DNA from: Candidatus Eiseniibacteriota bacterium
Lineage (GTDB): Bacteria; Eisenbacteria; RBG-16-71-46
DNA: 34,395 bases
Assembly: GCA_023249845.1 (NCBI GenBank)
Contig: JAHFBW010000004.1
Location: 1-34,395, forward strand
Direction: 5' to 3'
Positions 1 to 8,223 of the stretch are shown piece by piece. The notes beneath the pieces were generated by a model. The model made no database searches. It was given only the letters and a program-made list of their open reading frames with translations, and was not told the origin of the DNA. The position numbers and the translations under genes are program-made. How positions within the stretch are numbered: the first letter of the stretch is position 1; each line of letters begins with the position of its first letter.

Positions 1-1
1 A

Positions 2-253
2 TCGCGCCACACGGTGAAGGATCTGGCCGAAGCGGTGGCGAAGGCGACCGGTTCCAAGGCCGTACCGTGGCCTGCTGCCGATCTCGTGCGCACACACGGC
101 CCACTCGGCGAGGCGCTGCTGAACGACCTCACCGTGTCGTCCGCGAAAGCGCGTCGCGAGTTGGGCTGGGTTCCGCGTCATCTCTCGTTCGTCGCCGAAG
201 TCGACGACCTGTGGCGCGATTGGCAGGGAGCGCAGCCCACGCCCGTGCGCTGA
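2..253 (+). CDS. NAD-dependent epimerase/dehydratase family protein, C-terminal fragment (gene begins before the window)
   Basis: The frame is open from base 2 to the TGA at 251-253, so only the last 83 or so residues are present; the ORF-track start at 14 is an internal GTG. The fragment contains LTVSSAKARRELGW followed by an aromatic- and acid-rich tail. This matches the end of extended short-chain dehydrogenases acting on nucleotide sugars, where 'skarreLGW.P' precedes the last helix of the substrate-binding lobe. The Rossmann glycine motif and the catalytic YxxxK lie upstream and cannot be inspected, so the sugar substrate is unknown. The following gene starts 127 bases downstream and is a peptidoglycan polymerase, so an envelope-polysaccharide role is plausible but only inferred. 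Confidence 0.7.
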   Translation, partial: SRHTVKDLAEAVAKATGSKAVPWPAADLVRTHGPLGEALLNDLTVSSAKARRELGWVPRHLSFVAEVDDLWRDWQGAQPTPVR

Positions 254-380
254 GCGGCGGCCCGTTCGAACCTTGAGCTCGAGGGCGAGGCCACGCCGCA
301 CGACCCCTGCACTCGCGCGCCCCATACACCGTTGGCCTCCGGTGGCGCGACCGCGACGCGCTGCGTAGGCTGCGCATCCC

Positions 381-2174
381 ATGACTCCCCGGCCCGGCGC
401 CGCTCGCCCGTTGCCCCCGCTCGCGATCGCGCTCGCGGCGCTGGTCGTGCTCGTGCTCGCACTGCCGTGGATCCTCACGCCGATCATCGGGTCGCGGCTC
501 AAGGCCGAGGCGCGCGCCCGGGGCTGTGACGTTCGCTGGCAGTCGCTCGCGTTTCGCTGGCCGCTGCGCGTCGCCGTGCGCGGCCTCGAGGTGGATCGGC
601 TCGAGCCACGGCAGGCACTGGCGCGAGCAAGCCACGTCGAGGCATCGCTGGGGCCTCGGGGCTTGAGCCTGCGCCCGCGAGTGACCCGCCTCGAGATGCG
701 CGACGTGCTCGTGAGACTTCCGGCCGCGACGGATGACGACACCGAGCCGGTGGCCGCCGAGGATTCACGCCTGGAAGGCCCTGCGTCTCCCCGCGTGCGC
801 GCGGCCGCGAACCAGTTGGCCCAGGCGCTGCTCCTGCCCGCGCGCCGACTGCCCGAACTTCGCTTGCTGGACGTGAATGTCCTTCGCGGCGACTCGCTCT
901 TCACGCGCATCGACGCGCTCGAACTCACACATGCGGGCGGCGGCGTCCTGTTCGCCTCGCACGGACTGCTCGCGGGCGAGCAACGCGTGCCGTTCGAGGC
1001 GGCGCTCCAGTGGCAGCACGACGACCGGCTCGAGGGCCGCGCCAGCTTCGAGATCCCCGACGAGCACGCCGGCGCGGCGAGGCTCCGCTGCGTCGTGGAC
1101 GGCCGTGTCACGCAAGACCGGCGGGCCGGCGCGCTGCGCGTGCGTGAGGGCTCGCGACTGGTGATCGGCCGAGCGGAAGTCGAGCTCTCCGGCGAGCTTC
1201 GTCGCGAAGGACCGCGTCTCAGGGTCTCGCTCGCCGCACGCGGCCTCACGGCGTCGGACGTTCAGGAGAGCTTCCCGCCCGCGATGCTCGGCCCGCTCGC
1301 GGACCTTTCCGTCCGCGGATCTTGGGACTGGCACGCGAGCCTCGATGTGAACGTTGCGGAGCCCGACAGCGCGCGGTTCACCGCGGACGTGGTGCCCCAC
1401 GGACTGACGCTCGGTGCCGACGGCGCGCGTGTGCCGCTCCGCCAGCTCTCGGAACCCTTTCTAGCCCACATCCACGTGCCGCGCGACCGGATCGTCTATC
1501 GCGAACTCTCGGGCGCGAACCCGCACTACCGTCCGCTCGATCGCTTGAGCCCGTTCCTGCGCGAGGCGGTGCTCACCAACGAGGACGGCGCGTTCTACCG
1601 CCACCGCGGCTTCAACACCGAAGCGATCCAGGGCGCCATGGCGGCGAACCTGCGCGCCGGCGCGTACCGACGGGGCGCCGGCACCATCACGATGCAGCTC
1701 GCGCGCAACCTGTTCCTCGGCCACCGTCGAACACTCTCCCGCAAGGCGCAGGAGGTGGTGCTCGCGTGGGTGCTCGAACACCTGACCCCGCTTTCCAAGG
1801 ACCGGCTGCTCGAGATCTACCTGAACATCATCGAGTGGGGCCCGGGGCTGCACGGCGCGGATGAGGCAGCCCGTTTCTACTTCGACCGCGACGCTCAGGA
1901 CCTGACGCTCGACGAGGCGCTTTTCCTGACCGTGCTCGTCCCAAGCCCCGGGCGGTGGAAGAGCCGACTGGACCGTGTCGGCGAGTTGCGCCCCTGGGCG
2001 CGCAGTCAGATGGCGTTCATCGCGCGAAAGATGTCGTCGCGTGGCGTGCTCACGCCCGAGCAGGTGCCCAACGCGGAGCAGCTGCACATCACGCTGCGTG
2101 GGCCCGCGGCACAAGCGTTCGCTCCGCGCGACAGCACGAGTGCGCCTGCCGCCGATTCCAGCGGGGCGCTTTAG
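381..2174 (+). CDS. Membrane-anchored peptidoglycan glycosyltransferase (GT51) with an AsmA-like N-terminal region
   Basis: The predicted protein has 597 residues. Residues 13-33 form one membrane anchor. Residues about 35-365 are beta-rich and resemble AsmA/DUF748-type periplasmic repeats (for example RLKAEARARGCDVRWQSL near the start). From about residue 375 a complete GT51 domain follows: EDGAFYRHRGF with catalytic Glu401, GAGTITMQLARNLFL, RKAQEVVLAWVLE, and KDRLLEIYLNIIEWGPGLHG. GT51 enzymes polymerise lipid II into glycan strands at the outer face of the inner membrane. There is no penicillin-binding transpeptidase domain, so this is a monofunctional polymerase, yet it is more than twice the length of MtgA because of the N-terminal fusion. 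No clear ribosome-binding site precedes the ATG. The GT51 assignment is firm; the AsmA-like label rests on pattern only. Confidence 0.88.
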   Translation: MTPRPGAARPLPPLAIALAALVVLVLALPWILTPIIGSRLKAEARARGCDVRWQSLAFRWPLRVAVRGLEVDRLEPRQALARASHVEASLGPRGLSLRPRVTRLEMRDVLVRLPAATDDDTEPVAAEDSRLEGPASPRVRAAANQLAQALLLPARRLPELRLLDVNVLRGDSLFTRIDALELTHAGGGVLFASHGLLAGEQRVPFEAALQWQHDDRLEGRASFEIPDEHAGAARLRCVVDGRVTQDRRAGALRVREGSRLVIGRAEVELSGELRREGPRLRVSLAARGLTASDVQESFPPAMLGPLADLSVRGSWDWHASLDVNVAEPDSARFTADVVPHGLTLGADGARVPLRQLSEPFLAHIHVPRDRIVYRELSGANPHYRPLDRLSPFLREAVLTNEDGAFYRHRGFNTEAIQGAMAANLRAGAYRRGAGTITMQLARNLFLGHRRTLSRKAQEVVLAWVLEHLTPLSKDRLLEIYLNIIEWGPGLHGADEAARFYFDRDAQDLTLDEALFLTVLVPSPGRWKSRLDRVGELRPWARSQMAFIARKMSSRGVLTPEQVPNAEQLHITLRGPAAQAFAPRDSTSAPAADSSGAL

Positions 2175-2188
2175 CCCTGTGCGGCGAC

Positions 2189-2197
2189 TGTTACACT
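2189..2197 (+). promoter_or_regulatory. Possible extended -10 promoter element for the GH13 gene
   Basis: TGTTACACT fits an extended -10 (TGn followed by a TATAAT-like hexamer, 4 of 6 matches). It lies about 30 bases before the GH13 start, between two same-strand genes. No recognisable -35 is present, so read-through from upstream is equally possible. Confidence 0.3.
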
Positions 2198-2228
2198 CGC
2201 GCGACCCCATTTTCCGGAGAGTGCGCTG

Positions 2229-5200
2229 ATGTTTGGCATCTGGCCCCACGAGTTCCACGTCTCGCGTGAGTCGCGCGATCGGTGCCGGTTCGACGAGGCG
2301 CTGTTCGCATCGTCGGGCCACGCCGTGCTCGCGCACCCTGCCGCGGCCTACCGGTTCGCGGCCGCGCTCGACCAAGCCCGTCCGGGCGCGCCGCTTGCGT
2401 CAGCCGCGGACCTCTTCGCGCTCGGCCTGCTCGACGAGGCGGCTCATCTCGTGATCCATCACTGGCGAACGACTCGCGATCCCGATGGAATGCGCGACGT
2501 GCTCTCACACTTGAAGCGCGAACTCGGCGAACGCCCACTGGATGACCTGCTGCTCGCGTTCGTCGAGCGGTTCCCTCCGCTCGCCGTCCATCGCGGGCAA
2601 CTCTCCTCCGCGACCTGGCTTCGAAGCGCCACGGCGGGCCGCCCGCACGCGGAATTGGCAGTCGAGGAACTGATGCTGTTGTGGCTCGCCAATGCGAATC
2701 CCGCCACGGCGCCCTACCGGGAGCTGCTCGACGACAACCCGCTTGCGCGCGACACCTCCTACGCCCGCGCGATGGCGCTGATCGAGGCCCGCCTCGCGCG
2801 CCGGGCACCCCTCGGCGAAGCGGGGGTCACTCTGCTCGAGTTCCTGCGTGCGCCCGTGCGCGCCAGCCCGGATTCGCTCGCCGGGCAGCTCGAGTTCGTG
2901 AACGCGCAGTGGAGCGCCATCGTCGAAGAATTGGTCGAGCGCATGAAGCTGGCGTTTGACCTGCGGCTCGAGGAAGCGCGCTGGTGGGCGTCGCGCGCGG
3001 CGCTGCGCTTGGGCCAGCACGACGCGCACGGTCTCGCCGAGCCGCCGGATTACTCTGGCCTCGAGGCGGAAGACGAACGATTCAGCCCCGACGCGGAGTG
3101 GATGCCCCGCACCGTGATGATCGCGAAGAGCACGCTGGTGTGGCTGGACCAACTGGCGCGACGCCATGCGCGGGAGGTCGCGCGGCTGGACCAGGTTCCG
3201 GACGAGGAGCTCGATCGACTGGCGGCATTCGGCATCGACGCCCTGTGGTTGATAGGCCTGTGGGAGCGGAGCGCGGCGTCGCGCACGATCAAGCGGAGCG
3301 CAGGTCAGCCGGACGCGGCCGCCTCGGCGTACGCCGTCCACGACTATTCGGTGGCCGCCGAGCTGGGCGGCGACGATGCATGGCGGAATCTTCGCGACCG
3401 CGCCCTGGCGCGCGGCATCCGCCTCGCGAGCGACATGGTGCCGAATCACATGGGGCTCGACTCGCGCTGGGTCCTCGAGCATCCGGAGTGGTTCCTGTCG
3501 CGCTCGGACTGCCCCTACCCGGCGTACACGTTCCGAGGCCCTGAGCTGTCGCCCGACCCGCGCGTCTCGCTCCGCATCGAGGATCACTACTGGGACCGGA
3601 GCGACGCCGCCGTGGTGTTTCGCCGGGAGGACCGCGCCGCCGGCGAGACACGCTACGTCTATCACGGCAATGACGGTACCAGCTTCCCGTGGAACGACAC
3701 CGCGCAGCTCGATTATCTGAACCCCGCCGCGCGAGAAGCGGTGATCCAAGCCATCCTCGGCGTGGCGCGGCGCTTCCCGATCATCCGCTTCGACGCCGCG
3801 ATGACGCTCGCCAAGCGCCACATCCAGCGGCTGTGGTTCCCGGAACCCGGCAGCGGTGGCGCGATCCCCTCGCGGGCCGGCCACGGCCTCACCCGGGCGC
3901 AGTTCGACCGCCTGATGCCGAACGAGTTCTGGCGCGACGTCGTGGACCGGGTCGCCGAGGAAGCGCCCGGCACGTTGCTCCTCGCCGAGGCGTTCTGGCT
4001 CATGGAAGGGTACTTCGTCAGAACGCTCGGCATGCACCGCGTCTACAACAGCGCCTTCATGGTCATGCTGCGCGACGAGCGCAATGCCGACTATCGAAGC
4101 GTGCTGCGCAACACGCTTGAGTTCGACCCCGACATCCTGCAGCGGTGGGTCAACTTCATGAACAATCCCGACGAGCGCACCGCGGTGGACCAGTTCGGTC
4201 GCGGCGAGAAGTACTTCGGCGTGTGCACGCTGCTCGCCACGCTGCCCGGCCTCCCGATGTTCGGGCACGGACAGATCGAGGGCTTCGAGGAGCGCTACGG
4301 CATGGAGTTCCGCCGCGCGCTGCGAGACGAGCCGGTGGATCTGGGGCTCGAGCGCGAGCACTGGCGGCGCATCGTGCCGCTGCTCCACCGCCGCGGCCTG
4401 TTCGCCGGCGCCCGTGAGTTCCTGCTCTACGACTGCCGCGACAGCGCCGGCCGCGTGAACGAGGACGTGTTCGCGTACTCGAACCGCGACAGCTCGGGTT
4501 GCGCGCTGGTGCTCTACCACAACCGCTACTCCGAGGCGCACGGCCGCATCCGCGTGTCCGCGGCGTACGCCGACAAGCGCGGCGGCTCCCGGTCGCTTCA
4601 CCAGCGCACGCTGCTTGAGGGATTGGGGTTCGAGACCTTGGGCCTCGATGCGTTGCTCCGCTGCCGGGACCAGGTGAGTGGCAACGAATTCCTGTTTCGT
4701 GCGCGTGAGCTGCGCGAACACGGCCTGCGCGTGGAGCTCGTGGCCTACGGCTCACGCGTGCTGCTGGATTGGCGCGAGGCGACGCGTGACGGTCGTCCGT
4801 GGGACGACCTCGAGCGGCAACTGCACGGCTCCGGTGTGGCGGACCTCGAGTCCGCGCTGTGGTCACTCGCGCTGGAGCCGGCGCACGCGGCGCTTGCCAC
4901 GTTCGTGGCGGGCGGGACTGTCGACGAGACCGCGCGCCGTGAGGCGGCGCTCACGGCATACGACAGGCTCGTGACGGAGGCACGCCGGCTGCTCTCGCTT
5001 GCCCCCCCCACGGCCACCGGCCACCCGCGACTGCTCGCGCGCCTCGACCGGCTCGTGTCGCTCACGCCGAGCGTCGGGCGCGAGGAGACCCCCGCAGAGG
5101 TCGCCGCGCACGCCGCGTGGCTCCTGCTCGAGGCAAGCGCCGCGGCGTACGCCGACCCCTCCTCCGCCACGATGGCGTTGCGCCTCTTCGACGAGTTGCG

Positions 5201-5465
5201 CTTGCGCGAGCCCCTCGCGAACGCGTTGCGCGAGCATGGCGCCTCGGGCGACCACGCCTGGCGGCTCGCCGCCCGGGTGCGCGCGATGCTCGCGCACCCC
5301 GCCGCCACGGCGATCCCCCGCACGACCGCGCGTTGGCAGGCGCTCCTCGCCGACGCCGACGCCCGCTTCGCGGCCGGAATCGACGCGGACGCCCGGCCGG
5401 AGGACGCCCCGGACTGGCTGTCGATCCCCGCGCGCTTCGAGTCCGCGACCACGCCGCCTCGCTGA
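2229..5465 (+). CDS. Long GH13 (alpha-amylase superfamily) glycoside hydrolase or transferase
   Basis: The predicted protein has 1078 residues. The ATG is preceded by GGAGAG at 2216-2221 with 7-base spacing. A GH13 TIM-barrel occupies about residues 325-760. Region I is DMVPNHMG (Asp402, Asn406, His407). Region II is IIRFDAAMTL, with nucleophile Asp522 and its partner Arg520. Region III is LLLAEAFW, with acid/base Glu587. Region IV is FMNNPDE, with transition-state stabiliser Asp648; here Pro replaces the usual His before that Asp. All three carboxylates are present, so the enzyme should be active on alpha-glucans or a related alpha-glucoside. About 320 residues of helical N-terminal region and 300 residues of C-terminal region flank the barrel; I do not recognise either. 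No signal peptide is visible, suggesting a cytoplasmic location. Specificity (hydrolysis or transfer, alpha-1,4 or alpha-1,6) cannot be read from the sequence. Confidence 0.85.
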   Translation: MFGIWPHEFHVSRESRDRCRFDEALFASSGHAVLAHPAAAYRFAAALDQARPGAPLASAADLFALGLLDEAAHLVIHHWRTTRDPDGMRDVLSHLKRELGERPLDDLLLAFVERFPPLAVHRGQLSSATWLRSATAGRPHAELAVEELMLLWLANANPATAPYRELLDDNPLARDTSYARAMALIEARLARRAPLGEAGVTLLEFLRAPVRASPDSLAGQLEFVNAQWSAIVEELVERMKLAFDLRLEEARWWASRAALRLGQHDAHGLAEPPDYSGLEAEDERFSPDAEWMPRTVMIAKSTLVWLDQLARRHAREVARLDQVPDEELDRLAAFGIDALWLIGLWERSAASRTIKRSAGQPDAAASAYAVHDYSVAAELGGDDAWRNLRDRALARGIRLASDMVPNHMGLDSRWVLEHPEWFLSRSDCPYPAYTFRGPELSPDPRVSLRIEDHYWDRSDAAVVFRREDRAAGETRYVYHGNDGTSFPWNDTAQLDYLNPAAREAVIQAILGVARRFPIIRFDAAMTLAKRHIQRLWFPEPGSGGAIPSRAGHGLTRAQFDRLMPNEFWRDVVDRVAEEAPGTLLLAEAFWLMEGYFVRTLGMHRVYNSAFMVMLRDERNADYRSVLRNTLEFDPDILQRWVNFMNNPDERTAVDQFGRGEKYFGVCTLLATLPGLPMFGHGQIEGFEERYGMEFRRALRDEPVDLGLEREHWRRIVPLLHRRGLFAGAREFLLYDCRDSAGRVNEDVFAYSNRDSSGCALVLYHNRYSEAHGRIRVSAAYADKRGGSRSLHQRTLLEGLGFETLGLDALLRCRDQVSGNEFLFRARELREHGLRVELVAYGSRVLLDWREATRDGRPWDDLERQLHGSGVADLESALWSLALEPAHAALATFVAGGTVDETARREAALTAYDRLVTEARRLLSLAPPTATGHPRLLARLDRLVSLTPSVGREETPAEVAAHAAWLLLEASAAAYADPSSATMALRLFDELRLREPLANALREHGASGDHAWRLAARVRAMLAHPAATAIPRTTARWQALLADADARFAAGIDADARPEDAPDWLSIPARFESATTPPR

Positions 5466-5747
5466 AGTCTACCGCTGGGGCAGCGCGCTCAATCGAGAGC
5501 TTTCGCGGGGGCTTGCCACCCAACGCTCGCCTGGGCACACGCTCGCACCGTGCAATCGGAGAGCATGCGAGCTGCAGCGTAGCCTGCGAACCCATTTTCG
5601 CGACGTCACTCTGCGAAACCCTCGAGCTTGCGTCCTGCGAGGTGTCCGTGGGTGCCAGCGGGGCACCGTCCTTGCGCTGCGTGGTGTGCATACGAGTCGG
5701 CCCCGCATCACGCGGAGCCACTGGCCCCCACACCCAAGAGGCACACC
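5466..5747 (+). other. Intergenic region upstream of the lipoprotein gene
   Basis: This is 282 bases without a convincing gene. The ORF-track start at 5628 lies inside it, but the encoded extension is not signal-peptide-like. The only structure seen is a 6-bp hairpin, GGTGCC (5651-5656) with GGCACC (5662-5667) and a 5-base loop. No promoter with both boxes is clear. Confidence 0.4.
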
Positions 5748-6311
5748 ATGCGCCGTACCCAGATCTCCACGGTCCTCCTGCTCGGGACCCTGACCGTGTT
5801 CCTCACCGGTTGTTCGAGGAATCCCGTCGCTCCCGAGGTCATGTCTCCCCTGAATGACGGCGCTTCATCCCTGGTGGGCGCTCAGGTTGACGACACCCCC
5901 GCGCCCACCGAAGGCGGCAACTCCAACGTGAGCACCGTGACGTTCAACCCGTCGGACGAGGGCGTGCTCACCGCCGGCCGCTGGACGCTCGTGTTGCACA
6001 AGAACTCGCTCAAGATGGCGACCACGATCACGCTGCGAGTCGCGGATGAGAACGCGATGGAAGTAGAGGTGGTGGTGACGCCGCCCGAGGCGAACAATTT
6101 CAAGGTTCCGGTGGAGCTCACCGCGAGCATGAACGAGCTGCCCACTTCCGCCTTCGACAACCTGACGATGTTCTACTGGGACGGTGCGTGGGCAGAGGTA
6201 GTGGATGTCGCGTCTCACCCGAACCAGAAGAACGTGGTGGCGCGCATGAAGCAGGCCGCCACCTGCCGCGTGGGCGAGCGCGACACCAATCTGAACCGGA
6301 TGGAGGACTAG
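5748..6311 (+). CDS. Small predicted lipoprotein
   Basis: The predicted protein has 187 residues from the ATG at 5748. AAGAGG at 5736-5741 lies six bases upstream and the next residues form a lipoprotein signal: two Arg, a hydrophobic stretch, then the lipobox LTGC (acylated Cys at residue 22). The ORF-track start at 5628 would bury this signal 40 residues inside the protein, so it was rejected. After an acidic, low-complexity linker, residues about 60-165 hold a beta-rich module with GRWTLVLHKNSL and later FYWDGAWAEV. This loosely resembles ZU5-like modules of secreted proteins from environmental bacteria. No catalytic motif is seen and the function is unknown. The gene is flanked by a 282-base gap upstream and a terminator hairpin downstream, so it is probably monocistronic. 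Confidence 0.75.
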   Translation: MRRTQISTVLLLGTLTVFLTGCSRNPVAPEVMSPLNDGASSLVGAQVDDTPAPTEGGNSNVSTVTFNPSDEGVLTAGRWTLVLHKNSLKMATTITLRVADENAMEVEVVVTPPEANNFKVPVELTASMNELPTSAFDNLTMFYWDGAWAEVVDVASHPNQKNVVARMKQAATCRVGERDTNLNRMED

Positions 6312-6343
6312 CACCGAGCTGAACGCTGGAGAGGGAGCAGATC

Positions 6344-6371
6344 GGGCGTCGGTCCGCGAGGACCGGCGCCC
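6344..6371. terminator. Bidirectional terminator-like hairpin between convergent genes
   Basis: GGGCGTCGGTCC pairs with GGACCGGCGCCC around a GCGA loop, giving a 12-bp stem with one G-U pair and a GNRA tetraloop. It lies between the lipoprotein stop (6311) and the fhs stop (6432 on the other strand). There is only a short TTT downstream on the + strand, so efficiency as an intrinsic terminator is uncertain. Confidence 0.65.
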
Positions 6372-6431
6372 GCTGCGCGTTTCCGAGTTCTCCCGCGCGC
6401 CAGGGATTCGGCGCGAGGCACCGGCCACTCG

Positions 6432-8057
6432 TCAGTACTTCACGACGTCGCCTTCGTTGGTCAGGTCGAACTTCGCCGCCAGCGGCTCCTTGGGCAGTCC
6501 CGGCATGCGCAGGATCTCCCCGGTGATGGGGATGACGAAACCGGCGCCCGCGGCGAGCTGGATCTCGCGGACTGTGACCAGGAAGTCTTTCGGCCGCCCG
6601 AGCAGCGTGGGGTTGTCCGAGAGCGACTGCTGGGTCTTCGCGATGCATACCGGCAGCTTGCCGAAGCCCAGGCGTTCGAGGTGGTCGCGGTCGCGCTTCG
6701 CCCGTGTCGTATAGTCCACGGCCTGAGCGCCGTACATCTCGCGCGCGACGGTGCGGATCTTGTCCTCGATGCTGAGGTCCCAGTCGTAGAGCGGCTTGAA
6801 GTGCGGCTCGCTCTTCGCGACGTGCTCGCGCACCAGTTCCGCCAGCTCGGTGCAGCCCTTGCCGCCCTCGGCGAAGCCGCGGCTCACAGCCGACGCCAGC
6901 CCCATGGCGTCGCAGTGCTTGTGCAGCGTCTCCACTTCCTCCGCCGTGTCCGCGGGGAAGTGGTTGATGGCTACGACGCACGGCTGCTCGAACTTGGCGA
7001 TGTTCTCGAGGTGCTTCTCCATGTTCGAGAACCCACGCAACATGGCGCGCACGTCGGGCTGGTTCACGTCGGCCACTCGCACTCCGCCGTGCATCTTGAG
7101 CGCCCGGATGGTCACGACCAGCACCGTGCAGGCTGGCGCGAAGCCGCCGTAGCGGCAGTTGATGTCGAAGAACTTCTCCGCACCCAGCTCGAACGCGAAT
7201 CCCGCCTCGGTCACTACGACGTCGGCATAGGCGAGCGCCGCCTTCGTGGCGGCGATGGTGTTGGTGCCATGCGCGATATTCGCGAACGGTCCGCCATGCA
7301 CGAATGCCGGAACGCCCTCGGTGGTCTGGACAAGATTCGGCTTCACGGCGTCGCGCAGCAACGCGGCCATGGCGCCCACCGCCTTCAAGTCCGCGGCCGT
7401 GACCGGCGAGCCGTCCGTGCGGTAGCCGACGACGATGCGTCCGAGCCGGGCCTTGAGATCGGCGATCCCGTCCGCCAGGCACAGGATCGCCATCACCTCG
7501 CTCGCGGCCGTGATGTCGAATCCCGTCTCACGCGGGATCCCTTCGGTGCGCCCGCCCAACCCAATCACGATGTCCCGCAGCGCGCGGTCGTTCATGTCCA
7601 CGACGCGTTTCCAGCTCACGTGCCGCGCGTTCAGCCCACTCGCGTTGTCGTGGTGCAACGCGTTGTCCACGAGCGCGGCCAGCAGGTTGTGCGCGCTCGA
7701 AACGGCATGGAAGTCGCCGTTGAAGTGCATGTTGATGTCGTCCACCGGCACCACTTCCGACGCCCCGCCGCCGGCGCCGCCGCCCTTCATGCCGAACGTC
7801 GGGCCCAGGCTCGGCTCGCGCAAGGCCACGGCGCTCTTGACGCCGATCTTCGCCAGGCCCTGAGCCAGCCCGACGCTGATGGTGGTCTTGCCTTCCCCGG
7901 CGGGTGTGGGGGTGATCGCCGAGACCAGCACCAGCTTGCCGCGGCGCGGCCGATCCTGGAATGACGGCAACGCGAGCTTGGCCTTCCAGTTCCCGTACGG
8001 CTCCACATGCGCCGGGTCCAAGCCCAGCGATCTGGCGATCTCGAGGATAGGTCTCAT
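6432..8057 (-). CDS. fhs: Formate-tetrahydrofolate ligase
   Basis: The predicted protein has 541 residues, close to the usual 550-560. The enzyme makes 10-formyl-tetrahydrofolate from formate, tetrahydrofolate and ATP in the cytoplasm, feeding one-carbon metabolism. The N terminus MRPILEIARSLGL matches the family start and fixes the ATG. The ATP-binding P-loop TPAGEGKTT is at residues 51-59, followed by the family signature REPSLGPTFGMKGGGAGGG near residue 84. The remainder is continuous with no frameshift. It is the only gene on the minus strand in the window and is divergent from the sigma-factor gene at 8224. It has no visible Shine-Dalgarno sequence and a promoter nearly abuts the ATG. 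No other one-carbon gene is adjacent. Confidence 0.97.
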   Translation of the reverse strand: MRPILEIARSLGLDPAHVEPYGNWKAKLALPSFQDRPRRGKLVLVSAITPTPAGEGKTTISVGLAQGLAKIGVKSAVALREPSLGPTFGMKGGGAGGGASEVVPVDDINMHFNGDFHAVSSAHNLLAALVDNALHHDNASGLNARHVSWKRVVDMNDRALRDIVIGLGGRTEGIPRETGFDITAASEVMAILCLADGIADLKARLGRIVVGYRTDGSPVTAADLKAVGAMAALLRDAVKPNLVQTTEGVPAFVHGGPFANIAHGTNTIAATKAALAYADVVVTEAGFAFELGAEKFFDINCRYGGFAPACTVLVVTIRALKMHGGVRVADVNQPDVRAMLRGFSNMEKHLENIAKFEQPCVVAINHFPADTAEEVETLHKHCDAMGLASAVSRGFAEGGKGCTELAELVREHVAKSEPHFKPLYDWDLSIEDKIRTVAREMYGAQAVDYTTRAKRDRDHLERLGFGKLPVCIAKTQQSLSDNPTLLGRPKDFLVTVREIQLAAGAGFVIPITGEILRMPGLPKEPLAAKFDLTNEGDVVKY

Positions 8058-8065
8058 GGGGCGGC

Positions 8066-8095
8066 ACTATAGGACGGGGGCGCTCAGCGTGTGAA
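8066..8095 (-). promoter_or_regulatory. Sigma-70-type promoter for fhs, almost leaderless
   Basis: Reading the minus strand, TTCACA (8095-8090) and TATAGT (8071-8066) each match the housekeeping consensus at 5 of 6 positions, with an 18-base spacer. The -10 box ends 8 bases before the ATG (8057), so transcription should begin only 1-3 bases before the start codon. Confidence 0.6.
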
Positions 8096-8210
8096 CCCGT
8101 TCGCCGCAGGCGCGCCTGCGAGGTTCAGCCGCCGCCCGCGCCGGCCGACAACTCGGGTCGAACCGTTCCATTTCCCCTGCTCCGCGACCCGCCGGACCGT
8201 GCGGCGGCGC

Positions 8211-8216
8211 GGGAGG
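8211..8216 (+). promoter_or_regulatory. Ribosome-binding site that supports a TTG start
   Basis: GGGAGG lies 7 bases before TTG at 8224 and there is no nearby in-frame ATG. The encoded N terminus RPWTEPG is repeated in the paralogous sigma factor, which supports translation from this TTG. Confidence 0.65.
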
Positions 8217-8223
8217 TTCCGGA

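Noticed and set aside
2505-4721. 738-residue minus-strand ORF opposite the GH13 gene
   Set aside because: The + frame carries all GH13 catalytic motifs; the minus frame has none.
8160-8164. GAACC motifs before both sigma genes (8160 and 10563) as possible ECF -35 boxes for autoregulation
   Set aside because: Five bases only, with different spacing to the start codons and no convincing shared -10; too weak to list as a promoter.
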